This document shows positions 17,133-27,819 of a stretch of DNA of 64,000 nucleotides, piece by piece. The number at the start of each line of letters is the position of its first letter. Within the stretch, counting starts at the first letter, position 1. The DNA is from Ferranicluibacter rubi (lineage in GTDB: Bacteria > Pseudomonadota > Alphaproteobacteria > Rhizobiales > Rhizobiaceae), in NCBI RefSeq assembly GCF_011603255.1, contig NZ_JAANCM010000012.1, positions 115,251 to 179,250 on the forward strand, given 5' to 3'. A program made the position numbers and the translations under genes. Under the pieces are notes generated by a model. That model saw nothing but the letters and a program-made list of their open reading frames with translations, made no database searches and was not told where the DNA came from.

Positions 17133-17346
17133 GAGCCCATCGATAGGAAAGTCGGACGCGACTCTTCCCTAACGGCGGAGTCTGACAGAATCAATACGGT
17201 TTTATGCTTCACAAATTGTTAACCGCACCGCTCTCCGGAGATCGCGCGCAGGTGGCACCACCAAGGCCCGACAATCATGGCCGAGATGGGGCAGGGCGCC
17301 ATCGTCTCGCATCCTGCCTCCAGACGCCGGGAAAGCCCGGTCGTAT

Positions 17347-18300
17347 TTAGAGCGAGCGGCCTATGCCCAGATACTTCTCGCGGCGCTCCTTGCGCAGATC
17401 CTCGCCCTTGCGGCTGGAGAGATCCTTCAGGGCGTCGGCGATGATGCCGCCGGTGCGGTCGATGGCGAGATCGGCATCGCGGTGCGCGCCGCCGACCGGC
17501 TCCTCGATGATGCCGTCGATGATGCCGAAGCCCTTCAGGTCCTCGGCCGTGATCTTCATGTTGGTCGCGGCTTCCTTGGCACGCGTCGAATCGCGCCAGA
17601 GGATCGAGGCGGCGCCTTCCGGCGAGATGACCGAATAGATCGCATGCTCCAGCATATAGACGCGGTTGCCGGTGGCGATCGCGATCGCGCCGCCGGATCC
17701 ACCTTCGCCGAGCACGACGGAAATGATTGGAACCTTGAGGTTGAGACACATTTCTGTGGAGCGGGCGATGGCTTCCGCCTGGCCGCGCTCTTCCGCGCCG
17801 ATGCCGGGATAGGCGCCGGCCGTGTCGATCAGCGTGATGAGCGGCAGGCCGAAGCGGTCGGCCATTTCCATGACGCGGATGGCCTTGCGATAGCCTTCCG
17901 GCCGGGCGCTTCCGAAATTGTGCTTGATGCGCGACTTGGTGTCATTGCCCTTTTCCTGGCCGATGACGGCCACCGGAATGCCGCGGAAGCGGGCGAGGCC
18001 GGCCTGAATGGCGGCGTCCTCGGCGAACTTCCGGTCACCGGCCAGTGGCGTAAAGTCGGTGAAGAGGCCGGCGGCATATTCCTGGAAGTGGGGGCGCTGC
18101 GGATGGCGCGCGACCTGCGTCTTCTGCCAGGGCGTCAGCTTGGAATAGATCTCGACGGTTGCCTCGCGGGCGCGGACTTCGAGACGTTCGACCTCGTCGC
18201 TCGTGTCGATGCTCTCGTCCTCGCCGGCGATCTTCTTCAGCTCGTGAATCTTGCCTTCGAGGTCCGAGATCGGCTTTTCGAAATCGAGATAGTGATGCAT
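17347..18300 (-). CDS. accA: Acetyl-CoA carboxylase carboxyltransferase subunit alpha
   Basis: A 317-residue subunit that, with AccD, transfers CO2 from biotin carboxyl carrier protein to acetyl-CoA in the first step of fatty acid synthesis. It has the family start [18 protein letters not shown], the segment [11 protein letters not shown], the [13 protein letters not shown] loop, TPGAYPG-equivalent [22 protein letters not shown], and [15 protein letters not shown]. Length matches E. coli AccA (319). It lies 65 bp downstream of xerD on the same strand, an arrangement common in rhizobia. The open frame extends far upstream but that extension is antisense-like noise over xerD. Confidence 0.97.
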   Translation of the reverse strand: MHHYLDFEKPISDLEGKIHELKKIAGEDESIDTSDEVERLEVRAREATVEIYSKLTPWQKTQVARHPQRPHFQEYAAGLFTDFTPLAGDRKFAEDAAIQAGLARFRGIPVAVIGQEKGNDTKSRIKHNFGSARPEGYRKAIRVMEMADRFGLPLITLIDTAGAYPGIGAEERGQAEAIARSTEMCLNLKVPIISVVLGEGGSGGAIAIATGNRVYMLEHAIYSVISPEGAASILWRDSTRAKEAATNMKITAEDLKGFGIIDGIIEEPVGGAHRDADLAIDRTGGIIADALKDLSSRKGEDLRKERREKYLGIGRSL

Positions 18301-18365
18301 GAGATGCGGTTCCGATCGTTTCGACGCGGGTCTCCCGTGGCATTCCAGAACGGGAGGCGAGCGTC

Positions 18366-19307
18366 CTAATCCTGTTTTTTGGCCTGTTTGGCAAGAGGGT
18401 GATGGTTTTGCACAAGGTCGTGCAGCCTTTCCTCGAGCACATGCGTGTAGATTTGTGTGGTCGAAATGTCCGAATGGCCCAGCAGTTCCTGCACGGCGCG
18501 AAGATCCGCACCATTGGCCAAGAGATGGCTGGCAAAGGCATGACGCAGCACATGCGGCGAAATCGAGGCGACGCGGACGCCGGCCCGTCCGGCAAGCCCC
18601 TTGAGGTCGCGCGCAAAGACCTGCCGGGGGAGATAGCCGGATTCCGAACTGGAGGGGAAAAGCCAGGGGCTGTCCTCGCCACCTTTCGCCGCTGTTTCCG
18701 CCTGCATCCGCGCGCCATAGCGCTGCATGGCCGCAATCGCGCTGCGCGACAGGGGCACCATGCGCTCCTTGTTGCCCTTGCCGCGCACGATGAGGAAACG
18801 GCCGTCGCGGGCGAGAACCGAGGCGGGCAGGGAAACGAGTTCGCTGACGCGCATGCCGGTCGCATAGAGAAGCTCGATCAGGGCGGCCATGCGCAGGCGC
18901 TCGAGCCGCGGCTCGGCCACGGCCTCCGCCTCGGCTTGGGTGATGAGGCGCGTCACATCGTCGACGCTCATGGTCTTGGGCAGCGGGCGGCCCTTCTTCG
19001 GCGCATCCAGGACGCCGGTCGGGTCGTCGGTGCGGATGCCCTCGGCATAGAGGAATTTGTAGAACTGGCGGAGCGCCGACAGGCGGCGGGCCTGCGAGGA
19101 GGCCTTGAAGCCCTGCGCCGCGAAGTCGGCGAAATAGGCGCGAAAATCGTCCGGCTCCGCTTCGGTCGCCTTCACGCCGCGCACTTTCAGGAAAGACAGG
19201 ATGTCTTCGAGATCGCGCTGATAGGAGGAGAGCGTGTTGACGGCCGCGCCGCGCTCGACGCTCATCATTTCCAGAAAGGATTCGAGGTGGGCGGACGACA
19301 GATCCAT
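18366..19307 (-). CDS. xerD: Site-specific tyrosine recombinase XerD
   Basis: A 313-residue tyrosine recombinase that resolves chromosome dimers at dif with XerC. The N-terminal SAM-like core-binding domain spans about 1-90. The catalytic residues are Arg153 (ATGMRVSEL), Lys177 (RGKGNKER), His252 and Arg255 ([14 protein letters not shown]), His278 ([16 protein letters not shown]) and Tyr287. Length and motifs fit XerD rather than a phage integrase. Its start codon shares one base with the stop of a 53-codon membrane-protein gene, and accA follows. Confidence 0.95.
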   Translation of the reverse strand: MDLSSAHLESFLEMMSVERGAAVNTLSSYQRDLEDILSFLKVRGVKATEAEPDDFRAYFADFAAQGFKASSQARRLSALRQFYKFLYAEGIRTDDPTGVLDAPKKGRPLPKTMSVDDVTRLITQAEAEAVAEPRLERLRMAALIELLYATGMRVSELVSLPASVLARDGRFLIVRGKGNKERMVPLSRSAIAAMQRYGARMQAETAAKGGEDSPWLFPSSSESGYLPRQVFARDLKGLAGRAGVRVASISPHVLRHAFASHLLANGADLRAVQELLGHSDISTTQIYTHVLEERLHDLVQNHHPLAKQAKKQD

Positions 19308-19468
19308 TATTTCGGAGCCAATCTTTCGGGATCAAGCCGTTCGGGCGGTATGCGGATCGTCACGTCGCGCTCGGCCGGATCGACGAAGGTGACGAGGGCC
19401 AGCATGGTTCCATAAACGGCGCCGGTGATGATGAGGCAGATGATGAGAAACCGGACAAGGGTGGGCAT
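19307..19468 (-). CDS. 53-residue single-pass membrane protein coupled to xerD
   Basis: A short gene read directly from the minus strand. It starts with ATG at [20 protein letters not shown], has one strong transmembrane helix (about residues 5-30), then a charged tail with [16 protein letters not shown]. The stop TAA overlaps the xerD start as TAATG, which argues for real translation. I recall similar short proteins upstream of xerD in Rhizobiaceae, but have no named family. Topology is probably N-in with a short periplasmic tail. Function unknown. It is divergent from aroK. Confidence 0.7.
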   Translation of the reverse strand: MPTLVRFLIICLIITGAVYGTMLALVTFVDPAERDVTIRIPPERLDPERLAPK

Positions 19469-19630
19469 GATCGTCTCCGAGGCGTCGATCTATATGGCGC
19501 CGCCTCCGCCGGATCGCAAGCGGGAGCGGGGCTGCCCCGGGGATATGAAAGACGCGAGGCACCCTTGCGCGACTTGACGCTCCCGCCTGTTTTGTCGATA
19601 GAACAGGGAAATGGGGAAAGTCTTGCGGTG

Positions 19631-20212
19631 ATGAGCGACGTGGTCGAGCCGGTTTCGGAAACGCTGGTCAAGCGGGCGAGAGCCGTGCTCGGCCGGCGCA
19701 ACCTCGTCTTCGTCGGGCTGATGGGGGCCGGCAAGTCGGCCATCGGGCGGCTGACGGCGCAGGCGCTGTCGCTGCCTTTCGTCGATTCCGATCATGAAAT
19801 CGAGCGTGTCTCGCGCATGACCGTTGCCGAACTCTTTGCCGCCTATGGCGAAACGGAATTCCGGGCGCTGGAAACGCGGGTGATCAAGCGGCTGCTGCAG
19901 TCGGGCGCCCGCATCGTCTCCACCGGCGGCGGCGCCTATATCAACCCGCAGACGCGCCGGAACATTCAAAAGAGCGGCGTTTCCGTGTGGCTGAACGCCG
20001 AACTCGACGTCCTGTGGGAACGTGTCAACAAGCGCGAGGGACGACCTCTCCTGAAAAACGACGACCCCAAGGGTACGCTCGAAAAGCTGATGATCGAGCG
20101 ATATCCGATCTATGCCGAGGCGGATGTCAGCGTGCTCTCGCGCGACGTCAAGAAGGAGCGCATCGTGGAAGAGGTGCTGGAAGCCATCGCCGCCATGCCT
20201 CCGAAAAAATAG
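19631..20212 (+). CDS. aroK: Shikimate kinase
   Basis: A 193-residue P-loop kinase that phosphorylates shikimate at C3. The Walker A is [12 protein letters not shown]. Shikimate-binding residues appear in [21 protein letters not shown] and [13 protein letters not shown]. The LID Arg lies in [14 protein letters not shown] chose the ATG just after GTG; the longer frame starts at TTG and adds an unconserved segment. GGGGAAAG lies 10 bases upstream. aroB follows after 67 bp, the usual aroKB pair, and corC follows aroB with overlap. Confidence 0.95.
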   Translation: MSDVVEPVSETLVKRARAVLGRRNLVFVGLMGAGKSAIGRLTAQALSLPFVDSDHEIERVSRMTVAELFAAYGETEFRALETRVIKRLLQSGARIVSTGGGAYINPQTRRNIQKSGVSVWLNAELDVLWERVNKREGRPLLKNDDPKGTLEKLMIERYPIYAEADVSVLSRDVKKERIVEEVLEAIAAMPPKK

Positions 20213-20249
20213 GGCAGCCGAAGAAATAGCGCTGCCGAAGAACAGTCGT
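20201..20249 (+). repeat. Imperfect 17-bp tandem repeat over the aroK stop codon
   Basis: Units begin at 20201 (CCGAAAAAATAGGGCAG), 20218 (CCGAAGAAATAGCGCTG) and 20235 (CCGAAGAACAGTCGT). The first unit contains the aroK stop and the second a further in-frame stop. It looks like slippage duplication of the gene end in the short aroK-aroB gap. Confidence 0.75.
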
Positions 20250-20279
20250 CAGACACCAGCAACTGAAGTGAGCCGAGCG

Positions 20280-21413
20280 ATGAGCGAAACCCCGACCGTG
20301 CGCAAGATCCATGTTCCGCTCGGCGACCGTGCCTATGACATCCTGATCGGTCCCGGCCTGATCGGCTCGGCCGCGCAGGAGATCGCAGCCAGGCTGACGG
20401 GCCGGCGGATGGCTGTGGTGACGGACGAGAATGTCGCGCCGCTCTATCTCCAGCCGCTGATGGAGAGCTTAGCGCAGGCGGGGATCGAAGCCGTGTCCGC
20501 CATCCTGCCGGCCGGGGAGAAGACCAAGAGCTTCGAGCATCTCGTTCCCGTCTGCGAGACGATCCTCGGGGCGCGCATCGAGCGCAATGATGCGGTCATC
20601 GCGCTTGGCGGCGGCGTCATCGGCGACCTCACGGGCTTTGCCGCGGGCATCGCCCGGCGCGGCTCGCGCTTCATCCAGATCCCGACCTCGCTTCTCGCAC
20701 AGGTGGACAGTTCCGTCGGTGGCAAGACCGGCATCAACTCGCCGCATGGCAAGAATCTCATCGGTGTCTTCCACCAGCCGGATCTGGTGCTGGCCGACAC
20801 CGACGTGCTCGATACGCTGTCGCCGCGCGAGTTCCGCGCCGGCTATGCCGAAGTGGCGAAATACGGGCTGATCGACAAGCCGGACTTCTTCGCCTGGCTG
20901 GAGGCCAACTGGCAGGCGGTCTTTGCCGGCGGTGCGGCGCGCATCGAGGCGATCGCGCTCAGTTGTCAGGCGAAGGCCGATGTGGTCGTGGCCGACGAGC
21001 GCGAGAACGGCCGCCGTGCGCTGCTCAATCTCGGGCACACCTTCGGCCACGCGCTGGAAGCGGCCACCGCCTATGACGGCGCCCGGCTGGTGCATGGCGA
21101 AGGTGTGGCGATCGGCATGGTGCTTGCGCATGCCTTCTCCGCCCGGATGAACCTTGCGAGCCCTGATGTCACCGCGCGGGTGGAGGCGCATCTGCGCACC
21201 GTCGGCCTGCCGACGCGGATGAGCGAGATCCCCGGGCGGCTGCCGGCGGCAGAGGTGCTGATGGATGCCATCGCGCAGGACAAGAAGGTCAAGGGCGGCA
21301 AACTGACCTTCATCCTCACCCGCGGCCTCGGCGAAGCCTTCGTCGCCAATGATGTGCCGACCTCGGCCGTGCTGTCGTTCCTTGCCGAAAACCATCCCGA
21401 TCGCGCGGCATGA
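20280..21413 (+). CDS. aroB: 3-dehydroquinate synthase
   Basis: A 377-residue NAD- and metal-dependent enzyme converting DAHP to 3-dehydroquinate, the second step of the shikimate pathway. Motifs are GPGLIG near the start, [28 protein letters not shown] for NAD binding, [21 protein letters not shown], and metal ligands in [19 protein letters not shown] and [11 protein letters not shown]. Length is usual. The true ATG is at [10 protein letters not shown]; the upstream open extension is noise. It overlaps the next gene by 4 bp (ATGA). Confidence 0.97.
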   Translation: MSETPTVRKIHVPLGDRAYDILIGPGLIGSAAQEIAARLTGRRMAVVTDENVAPLYLQPLMESLAQAGIEAVSAILPAGEKTKSFEHLVPVCETILGARIERNDAVIALGGGVIGDLTGFAAGIARRGSRFIQIPTSLLAQVDSSVGGKTGINSPHGKNLIGVFHQPDLVLADTDVLDTLSPREFRAGYAEVAKYGLIDKPDFFAWLEANWQAVFAGGAARIEAIALSCQAKADVVVADERENGRRALLNLGHTFGHALEAATAYDGARLVHGEGVAIGMVLAHAFSARMNLASPDVTARVEAHLRTVGLPTRMSEIPGRLPAAEVLMDAIAQDKKVKGGKLTFILTRGLGEAFVANDVPTSAVLSFLAENHPDRAA

Positions 21414-22714
21414 CCATGGAGGCGCTGATCGCCCTCCTGATCGCCCACGGGCCGGCCGTGCTGGCGATCCTCCTGATGATCGTGCTTGCGGCGTTTCTCT
21501 CGGGGTCTGAAACGGCGCTCACGGCCGTGTCGCGCACGCGTCTTCACACGCTCGACGTCCAGGGCGAGGCGCGCGCCGGCGTGGTCGATCGGCTCATCGA
21601 GCGGCGCGACCGGGTCATCGGCGCACTGCTGCTCGGCAGCAATCTCGTGCGCGTTCTCGCGACTTCGGTCGCCACCGGCCTGTTTCTCTCGGCCTTCGGC
21701 GCGCCGGGCGTCGCCTATGCGACGATCGCGATGACGATCCTGCTCGTGGTGTTTGCCGACGTGCTGCCGCGCAGCTGGGCGAATGCGGCGCCGGAGCGCT
21801 TTGCGGTGGGCGTCGCGCGGCCGGTGCGCGTGGTCGTCGCTGTCGTCGGGCCGCTGTCGAGCCTCATCAATGCGATGGTGCGGGCGATCATGCAGGCCTT
21901 CGGCTTCAAGCTGTCGCGCGAGGCGCCGATGCTGACGGCGCATGAGGAGCTGCGTGGGGCCGTGGATTTCCTCCACCGGGAAGGCGCCGTGGTCAAGGCG
22001 GACCGCGACCGGGTCAGCGGCGTGCTCGATCTCGACGAGCTCGAGGTGTCCGACATCATGGTGCACCGGATGGCGATGCGGGCGCTGAACGCCGACGACC
22101 CCCCGGCCGTCAACGTCAAGGCCGTGCTCGATAGCCCCTATACCCGCATGCCGGTGTGGCGCGGCGCGGCCGACAACATCATCGGCGTGCTCCACGCCAA
22201 GGATCTCCTGCGGGCGCTGGCCGAGCCCGACGCTCAAGCGGACACGGTGGATATCGTCAAAATCGCGCAGAAGCCGTGGTACGTGCCGGATGCAACGAAC
22301 CTTGCAAATCAGCTCAGCGCCTTCCTGCGTCGCAAGAGCCATTTCGCCATCGTCGTCGATGAATATGGCGAGGTGCGCGGGCTGGTGACGCTGGAGGATA
22401 TTCTGGAGGAGATCGTCGGGGATATTGCCGACGAGCACGATCCCGATGTTCGCGGCGTCTATCCGCAGGCCGACGGATCGCTTGTGGTGGATGGCGGCGT
22501 GCCGATCCGCGACCTGAACCGGGCGCTCGACTGGTCGCTGCCGGACGGCGAGGCGACCACCATTGCCGGTCTCGTGATCCACGAGTCCCGCACGATCCCG
22601 GACGAGCGGCAGGCCTTCACCTTTTACGGCAAGCGTTTCATCGTGATGAAACGCGTCAAGAACCGCATCACCAAGCTGCGCATCCGCCCGGCCGGGGATA
22701 CGCCCGCAAGTTGA
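21410..22714 (+). CDS. CorC/HlyC-family membrane protein (CNNM-CBS transporter-associated)
   Basis: A 434-residue protein. The N-terminal DUF21/CNNM domain has about four helices, including [22 protein letters not shown], the conserved acidic-Ser helix start. A CBS pair follows: [26 protein letters not shown] and [28 protein letters not shown]. The CorC_HlyC C-terminal domain begins near [17 protein letters not shown]. Relatives are implicated in Mg2+/Co2+ efflux or homeostasis. It overlaps aroB by ATGA, an order seen across rhizobia, so it shares the aroKB transcript. Confidence 0.9.
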   Translation: MTMEALIALLIAHGPAVLAILLMIVLAAFLSGSETALTAVSRTRLHTLDVQGEARAGVVDRLIERRDRVIGALLLGSNLVRVLATSVATGLFLSAFGAPGVAYATIAMTILLVVFADVLPRSWANAAPERFAVGVARPVRVVVAVVGPLSSLINAMVRAIMQAFGFKLSREAPMLTAHEELRGAVDFLHREGAVVKADRDRVSGVLDLDELEVSDIMVHRMAMRALNADDPPAVNVKAVLDSPYTRMPVWRGAADNIIGVLHAKDLLRALAEPDAQADTVDIVKIAQKPWYVPDATNLANQLSAFLRRKSHFAIVVDEYGEVRGLVTLEDILEEIVGDIADEHDPDVRGVYPQADGSLVVDGGVPIRDLNRALDWSLPDGEATTIAGLVIHESRTIPDERQAFTFYGKRFIVMKRVKNRITKLRIRPAGDTPAS

Positions 22715-22727
22715 TCTTCTGGCCGAT

Positions 22728-23009
22728 CTACCAGCGCGTCTCTTCGCCGGGGGCTGCGGGCTCCACGGCAAGGGCATGCAGGCCGGCGTCGAGTTCCGGT
22801 TTCAGGAGGTCGTTGATCGCGCGGTGGCGGGCGATGCGGGACATGCCGGTGAAGGCGCCTGCCACGATGCGCACGCGCATGTGGGTCTCGCCGGTGCCAT
22901 TGAAATCGGCGTGATGGCCGGCATGCAGGTGGCTTTCGTTGATCACGGCAAGCCGGGAAGGCGCGAAAGCCTCGGTGAGCCTTGTTGTGATACGCTGCTC
23001 TAACGACAT
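22728..23009 (-). CDS. BolA-family protein
   Basis: A 93-residue BolA protein. The fold signature is seen as RITTRLTEAFAPSRLAVINESHLHAGH, then GETHMRVRIVAGAFTGMSRIARHRAINDLLKPEL and LHALAVEPAAPGE. The FxGxSRVxRHR-type loop (FTGMSRIARHR) includes the His used to coordinate Fe-S clusters with monothiol glutaredoxins. It probably acts in iron-sulfur or iron-status signalling, or as a stress morphology regulator. It is convergent with corC with a 13-bp gap and divergent from the J-domain gene. Confidence 0.92.
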   Translation of the reverse strand: MSLEQRITTRLTEAFAPSRLAVINESHLHAGHHADFNGTGETHMRVRIVAGAFTGMSRIARHRAINDLLKPELDAGLHALAVEPAAPGEETRW

Positions 23010-23159
23010 GGTTCTGCCCTGTTTTTCCGGCTTGTGACACGCGGTGGACGCGGCGGTTGGACCTCTGTCGCTCTACCGGCAAATCACCCTCAAAAAGCCT
23101 GCAACATTCGCATTTGTCAATTCTTGTTGTGACCCCTGCATCGCACCATAATGTGTCCC

Positions 23160-23789
23160 ATGAAACTCGACTCAAAATACTTCGATACCATCCGGACGAA
23201 GAGACGCGGGACCACCCGGAAACCGGAGCCCGTGGCTCCGATGTGCCAGTGGGACGGCTGCGAGGAAAATGGCGGGCATCGTGCTCCGGTCGGGCGCAAT
23301 GCCGAGAACCAGTATTTCATGTTCTGCTTCGAGCACGTGAAGGAATACAACAAGGGCTACAACTACTTCTCCGGCCTCTCGGACAACGAGATCGCGCGCT
23401 ACCAGAAGGAAGCGCTGACGGGGCATCGGCCGACTTGGACGCTGGGCGTGAACCGCAGCGCGAAGAACGCGCCGGAGCAGGGCCAGACGCGGTCCGGCTC
23501 GGCGGGCGCCAAGGCGCGGATGAGTGACCCGTTCGGCTTCCTGCACGAGGCGCGGGGGCGTCGGGCGCAGCCCGAGCCGCGCCAGCGCAAGCTGAAGACG
23601 CTGGAGACGAAGGCGTTCGACACGCTCGGCCTGCCGGCCACGGCGACCAGCACGGACATCAAGGCCGCCTACAAGGACCTCGTGAAAAAGCACCATCCCG
23701 ATGCCAATGGCGGAGATCGCGGATCGGAAGACCGTTTTCGCGAGGTCATTCAGGCCTACCAATTGTTAAAACAGGCAGGCTTCTGCTAG
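23160..23789 (+). CDS. J-domain protein with N-terminal Cys/His module
   Basis: A 209-residue protein (an ATG three codons upstream is the alternative start). Residues about 150-207 are a DnaJ J domain: KAFDTLGLPATATSTDIKAAYKDLVKKHHPDANGG, with HPD at 179-181, so it should stimulate a DnaK ATPase. The N-terminal half is not DnaJ-like. It holds Cys29-x4-Cys34 and Cys56-x2-His59 (FCFEHVKEYN), which could bind zinc, and a YNYFSGLSDNEIARYQKEA segment. It sits just upstream of cobS, an arrangement I recall as conserved in rhizobia, but no functional link is established. Confidence 0.88.
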   Translation: MKLDSKYFDTIRTKRRGTTRKPEPVAPMCQWDGCEENGGHRAPVGRNAENQYFMFCFEHVKEYNKGYNYFSGLSDNEIARYQKEALTGHRPTWTLGVNRSAKNAPEQGQTRSGSAGAKARMSDPFGFLHEARGRRAQPEPRQRKLKTLETKAFDTLGLPATATSTDIKAAYKDLVKKHHPDANGGDRGSEDRFREVIQAYQLLKQAGFC

Positions 23790-23851
23790 GAAGATTCCCG
23801 TCACACTGCAATGCGATATGAGGCCTGGCGCGAAGCGCGGCCGCCGGAGAC

Positions 23852-24850
23852 ATGATGAGCAAGGTAGACCTCGATATTTCCAATCTTCCCGATACGACCG
23901 TATCCGTCCGTGAGGTCTTCGGCATCGACAGCGACCTGCGCGTGCCGGCCTATTCCAAGGGCGATGCCTATGTGCCGGACAACGATCCCGACTATCTCTT
24001 CGACCGGGAAACGACGCTTGCGATCCTCGCAGGCTTTGCGCACAACCGTCGCGTCATGGTTTCGGGCTATCACGGCACCGGCAAATCGACGCATATTGAG
24101 CAGGTCGCCGCGCGGCTGAACTGGCCCTGCGTGCGCGTCAACCTCGACAGCCATGTCAGCCGTATCGACCTCGTCGGCAAGGATGCGATCGTCGTCAAGG
24201 ACGGTATGCAGATCACCGAGTTCAAGGACGGCATTCTGCCCTGGGCCTACCAGCACAATGTCGCTCTGGTGTTCGACGAATACGATGCCGGTCGTCCGGA
24301 CGTGATGTTCGTCATTCAGCGCGTGCTCGAATCCTCCGGCCGCCTGACCCTGCTCGACCAGAGCCGCGTCATCAGGCCGCACCCCGCCTTCCGCCTGTTT
24401 GCGACGGCCAACACGGTTGGCCTCGGCGACACGACAGGCCTCTATCACGGCACGCAGCAGATCAACCAGGCGCAGATGGACCGCTGGTCGATCGTCACCA
24501 CGCTCAACTACCTGCCGCACGACAACGAAGTCGATATCGTCGCTGCCAAGGTAAAGGGCTTCACCGAGAAGCGCGGCCGCGACACGGTGTCGAAGATGGT
24601 GCGCGTCGCCGATCTCACCCGCGCCGCCTTCATCAACGGCGATCTGTCGACCGTCATGAGCCCGCGCACGGTCATCACCTGGGCCGAGAACGCGCATATC
24701 TTTGGCGATATCGCCTTTGCGTTCCGCGTGACGTTCCTCAACAAGTGCGACGAACTGGAGCGGGCACTGGTGGCCGAGCATTACCAGCGGGCCTTCGGCG
24801 TCGAGCTGAAGGAAAGTGCCGCCAACATCGTTCTCGAAGCGACGGCCTGA
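23852..24850 (+). CDS. cobS: Cobaltochelatase subunit CobS
   Basis: A 332-residue AAA+ ATPase of the aerobic cobalamin pathway. CobS and CobT form a chaperone-like ring that, with CobN, inserts Co2+ into hydrogenobyrinate a,c-diamide. Walker A is [14 protein letters not shown] (about 71-84), Walker B is [15 protein letters not shown], and sensor and arginine-finger regions follow ([22 protein letters not shown]). Size equals the Pseudomonas denitrificans protein. GGAG is better spaced for the second ATG (MSKVDL), three bases later. cobT follows after 4 bp. Confidence 0.97.
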   Translation: MMSKVDLDISNLPDTTVSVREVFGIDSDLRVPAYSKGDAYVPDNDPDYLFDRETTLAILAGFAHNRRVMVSGYHGTGKSTHIEQVAARLNWPCVRVNLDSHVSRIDLVGKDAIVVKDGMQITEFKDGILPWAYQHNVALVFDEYDAGRPDVMFVIQRVLESSGRLTLLDQSRVIRPHPAFRLFATANTVGLGDTTGLYHGTQQINQAQMDRWSIVTTLNYLPHDNEVDIVAAKVKGFTEKRGRDTVSKMVRVADLTRAAFINGDLSTVMSPRTVITWAENAHIFGDIAFAFRVTFLNKCDELERALVAEHYQRAFGVELKESAANIVLEATA

Positions 24851-24854
24851 TCGC

Positions 24855-26753
24855 ATGGCAGGGCGCGGCGACAATACGAGACCGAAACCCGGCGTCCAGG
24901 TGGATGTCGAACCGTTCCGCCGCGCGCTGACCGGCTGCATCCGCTCGATCGCCGGTGATTCGGAGATCGAGGTCGTGTTCGCCAACGAGCGGCCCGGCCT
25001 CACCGGCGACCGCATGCGCCTGCCGGACATTTCCCGCCGCCCGACGCGGCAGGAACTGTCGGTGACGCGCGGCATCGGCGACAGCATGGCGCTGCGCAAG
25101 GCGTGCCATAACGATCGCATCCACGCGACCATGTCGCCGCAGGGCGCGGACGCGCGCGTCATCTTCGATGCCGTCGAGCAGGCGCGCTGCGAAGCCATCG
25201 GCTCGATGCGCATGGACGGGGTGGCGGAGAACATCTCCTCCATGCTGGACGAGAAATATGCCCGCGCCAATTTCGGTGCGATCGACAAGCAGTCGGATGC
25301 GCCGATCGAGGAGGCCGTGGCGCTGATCGTGCGCGAGCGGCTGACCGGGCGCAAGCCGCCGGAATCGGCCGGCAAGGTGCTCGATCTCTGGCGTTCCTTC
25401 ATCGAGGAGAAGGCGGGTCGGGAGATGGAAAACCTCTCAGGCGCCGTCAACGACCAGCAGGCCTTCGCCCGCGTCGTGCGCAACATGCTCGCTTCCATGG
25501 ATGTGGCGGAGAAATATACGGACGAGGAAGCCGAGCCGGACGACCAGGAAACGCAGACGGACGAGGACCAGCCGCGCAGCCAGGAGCAGGACGAGTCCAC
25601 CTCCGAGGAGGATGCGGGATCGGATGCCGCGCCGTCGGAAGAAAACGAATCTGCCGAAGAACAGATGGACGACGGCGAAATGGACGGCGCCGAGATTTCC
25701 GACGAGGAAATGTCGGATGACGGCGACGAGGACAGCGAGACCCCTGGCGAGGTCAAGCGGCCGAACAGCCCGTTCGACGACTTCAACGAGAAGGTCGATT
25801 ATTCCGTCTTCACCGAGGAATTCGACGAGACCACCACCTCGGAGGAACTCTGCGACGAGGCAGAGCTGGACCGGCTGCGCGCCTTCCTCGACAAGCAACT
25901 CTCGCATTTGCAGGGTGCCGTTGGCCGTTTGGCGAACAGGCTGCAGCGCCGCCTGATGGCGCAGCAGAACCGCTCCTGGGAGTTCGACCTCGAAGAGGGT
26001 TATCTCGATCCGGCGCGCCTCACGCGCCTCATCATCGACCCGATGCAGCCGCTCTCCTTCAAGCGGGAGAAGGACACGAACTTCCGCGATACGGTGGTGA
26101 CGCTGCTGATCGACAATTCCGGCTCCATGCGCGGCCGGCCGATCACGGTCGCCGCCACCTGCGCCGACATTCTGGCGCGGACTCTGGAACGCTGCGGCGT
26201 GAAGGTCGAGATCCTCGGCTTCACCACGAAGGCGTGGAAGGGCGGTCTGGCGCGCGAGAAGTGGCTCGCCAGCGGCAAGCCGCAGGCGCCGGGCCGGCTC
26301 AACGATCTGCGCCATATCATCTACAAATCGGCCGACGCGCCCTGGCGCCGGGCACGGCGCAATCTCGGCCTGATGATGCGGGAAGGCCTGCTGAAGGAAA
26401 ACATCGACGGCGAGGCACTTATCTGGGCGCATAACCGTTTGCTGGCGCGACCCGAGCAACGGCGCATCCTCATGATGATCTCGGACGGGGCGCCGGTCGA
26501 TGATTCGACGCTGTCGGTCAATCCGGGCAACTATCTGGAGCGGCATCTTCGCGCCGTGATCGAGCAGATCGAGACCCGCTCGCCGGTCGAGCTGCTGGCC
26601 ATCGGCATCGGCCATGACGTGACGCGCTATTACCGCCGCGCCGTCACCATCGTGGATGCCGACGAACTGGCCGGCGCGATGACCGAGCAGCTCGCCTCGC
26701 TGTTCGATGACGAGAACGGACGCGGACGACGCGCAGCCCGACGTGCGGGCTGA
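24855..26753 (+). CDS. cobT: Cobaltochelatase subunit CobT
   Basis: A 632-residue partner of CobS. The N-terminal part ([28 protein letters not shown]) is the CobT family start. A central stretch of about 100 residues is extremely acidic (long runs of Asp, Glu, Gln and Ser). The C-terminus is a VWA domain with the MIDAS motif DNSGSMRG at about 420-427 and [13 protein letters not shown]. Its length matches the P. denitrificans CobT (631). It is the second gene of cobST, and the next gene overlaps its end by 47 bp if its first ATG is used. Confidence 0.96.
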   Translation: MAGRGDNTRPKPGVQVDVEPFRRALTGCIRSIAGDSEIEVVFANERPGLTGDRMRLPDISRRPTRQELSVTRGIGDSMALRKACHNDRIHATMSPQGADARVIFDAVEQARCEAIGSMRMDGVAENISSMLDEKYARANFGAIDKQSDAPIEEAVALIVRERLTGRKPPESAGKVLDLWRSFIEEKAGREMENLSGAVNDQQAFARVVRNMLASMDVAEKYTDEEAEPDDQETQTDEDQPRSQEQDESTSEEDAGSDAAPSEENESAEEQMDDGEMDGAEISDEEMSDDGDEDSETPGEVKRPNSPFDDFNEKVDYSVFTEEFDETTTSEELCDEAELDRLRAFLDKQLSHLQGAVGRLANRLQRRLMAQQNRSWEFDLEEGYLDPARLTRLIIDPMQPLSFKREKDTNFRDTVVTLLIDNSGSMRGRPITVAATCADILARTLERCGVKVEILGFTTKAWKGGLAREKWLASGKPQAPGRLNDLRHIIYKSADAPWRRARRNLGLMMREGLLKENIDGEALIWAHNRLLARPEQRRILMMISDGAPVDDSTLSVNPGNYLERHLRAVIEQIETRSPVELLAIGIGHDVTRYYRRAVTIVDADELAGAMTEQLASLFDDENGRGRRAARRAG

Positions 26754-27774
26754 GCCGGTCTTGAAGGCTGCCTGCCTTCGGCTCGTGCTCCTGGCTGGGC
26801 TCTGCGCCTTACCCGCGCAGGCGGCAAAGCCGGAGCCGGATCGGCCGGTGACCGAGACGATGACGATCTTCTCGAAGAAGATCGAGACGTTCCGGTTCGG
26901 GTCCGACCAGCGGGTGTTCGGTAAGCTGGAGTTCATCGGCGGTCTCGACCTCACCTCCGATAACGCGCTGTTCGGTGCTTTTTCGTCGATCCGTTTTCGC
27001 CCCGACGGCGCGCATTTCGTCGGCGTGCTCGATACGGCCCACTGGCTGGAAGGCCGCATCGAGCGGGATCCCGGCGGACGGCTGTCCGGTCTTGGCGATG
27101 TCACCGTTACATCGATGAAGGACCGGCAGGGCCGCACCGAGAGCGCCAAGGCGCGCATGGACTCCGAAGGGGTCGCATTGCGGGACGGGCAGGTGCTCGT
27201 CAGCTTCGAAGGCGACGCGCGGGTGGACATCTATCCCGACCCCGGCTTCACGCAGTCCCGACCGCTGAAGACCTTGCCGATCCTGCTTCCACGAGACAGG
27301 CTGAAACGCAATCGCAGCCTCGAGATGGTGGCGGTTTCGCCGCAAGACAGCCCGCTCGCCGGCGCGCCCGTCATCGTCGCGGAGCTGTCGTTCGACAAGG
27401 ACGATCACCTTCTCGCCGCGGTGCTCGAAGGTCCGCGCAAGGGCGTGTTCGGCGTCGTGCAGAAGGATCCTTTCGCTGTGACCGACGGTGCGTTTCTGCC
27501 GAACGGCGATCTGCTTCTGCTCGAACGCCGCTTCAGCTTCGCCGCCGGCCTCGGCATGGAAATCCGGCGCATCAAGGCCGACGATATCCGCCCCGGCGCC
27601 GTCGTCGATGGCGAGGTGCTGATCTCCGCCGACCTCGGCTACCAGATCGACAATATGGAAGGCCTCGATGTGGTCGTCCAACCCAATGGCGACACCCACC
27701 TCATCCTCGTCTCCGACGACAACCATTCGATTCTCGAGCGGTCGCTGATGCTGGAGTTCAAGCTTCTGCCGTAA
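26707..27774 (+). CDS. Esterase-like activity of phytase family protein (secreted)
   Basis: A 355-residue protein of the Phytase-like family PF13449. A signal peptide follows a hydrophilic lead ([19 protein letters not shown], cleavage about residue 40). The beta-propeller-like repeats include [51 protein letters not shown], and [26 protein letters not shown]. Likely periplasmic; substrate unknown, and phytase activity is not established for the family. The start is uncertain: ATG inside cobT, a GTG 12 codons later, or a TTG nearer the signal peptide. It is probably cotranscribed with cobST. Confidence 0.85.
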   Translation: MTRTDADDAQPDVRAEPVLKAACLRLVLLAGLCALPAQAAKPEPDRPVTETMTIFSKKIETFRFGSDQRVFGKLEFIGGLDLTSDNALFGAFSSIRFRPDGAHFVGVLDTAHWLEGRIERDPGGRLSGLGDVTVTSMKDRQGRTESAKARMDSEGVALRDGQVLVSFEGDARVDIYPDPGFTQSRPLKTLPILLPRDRLKRNRSLEMVAVSPQDSPLAGAPVIVAELSFDKDDHLLAAVLEGPRKGVFGVVQKDPFAVTDGAFLPNGDLLLLERRFSFAAGLGMEIRRIKADDIRPGAVVDGEVLISADLGYQIDNMEGLDVVVQPNGDTHLILVSDDNHSILERSLMLEFKLLP

Positions 27775-27790
27775 TGGGTGGGGTGGGTGT

Positions 27791-27815
27791 TGCGCTGCGC
27801 TGCGCTGCGCTGCGC
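27791..27815 (+). repeat. Five-copy TGCGC pentanucleotide repeat
   Basis: TGCGC is repeated exactly five times in the gap after the phytase-like gene and immediately before a RIME-like element. It is too short for a gene and is a candidate slippage site. Confidence 0.85.
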
Positions 27816-27819
27816 GCTG

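Noticed and set aside
18301..19335. An upstream extension of accA to a 662-residue protein
   Set aside because: The extra N-terminal part lies over xerD in another frame and has no accA-like content; MHHYLDFEK is the family start.
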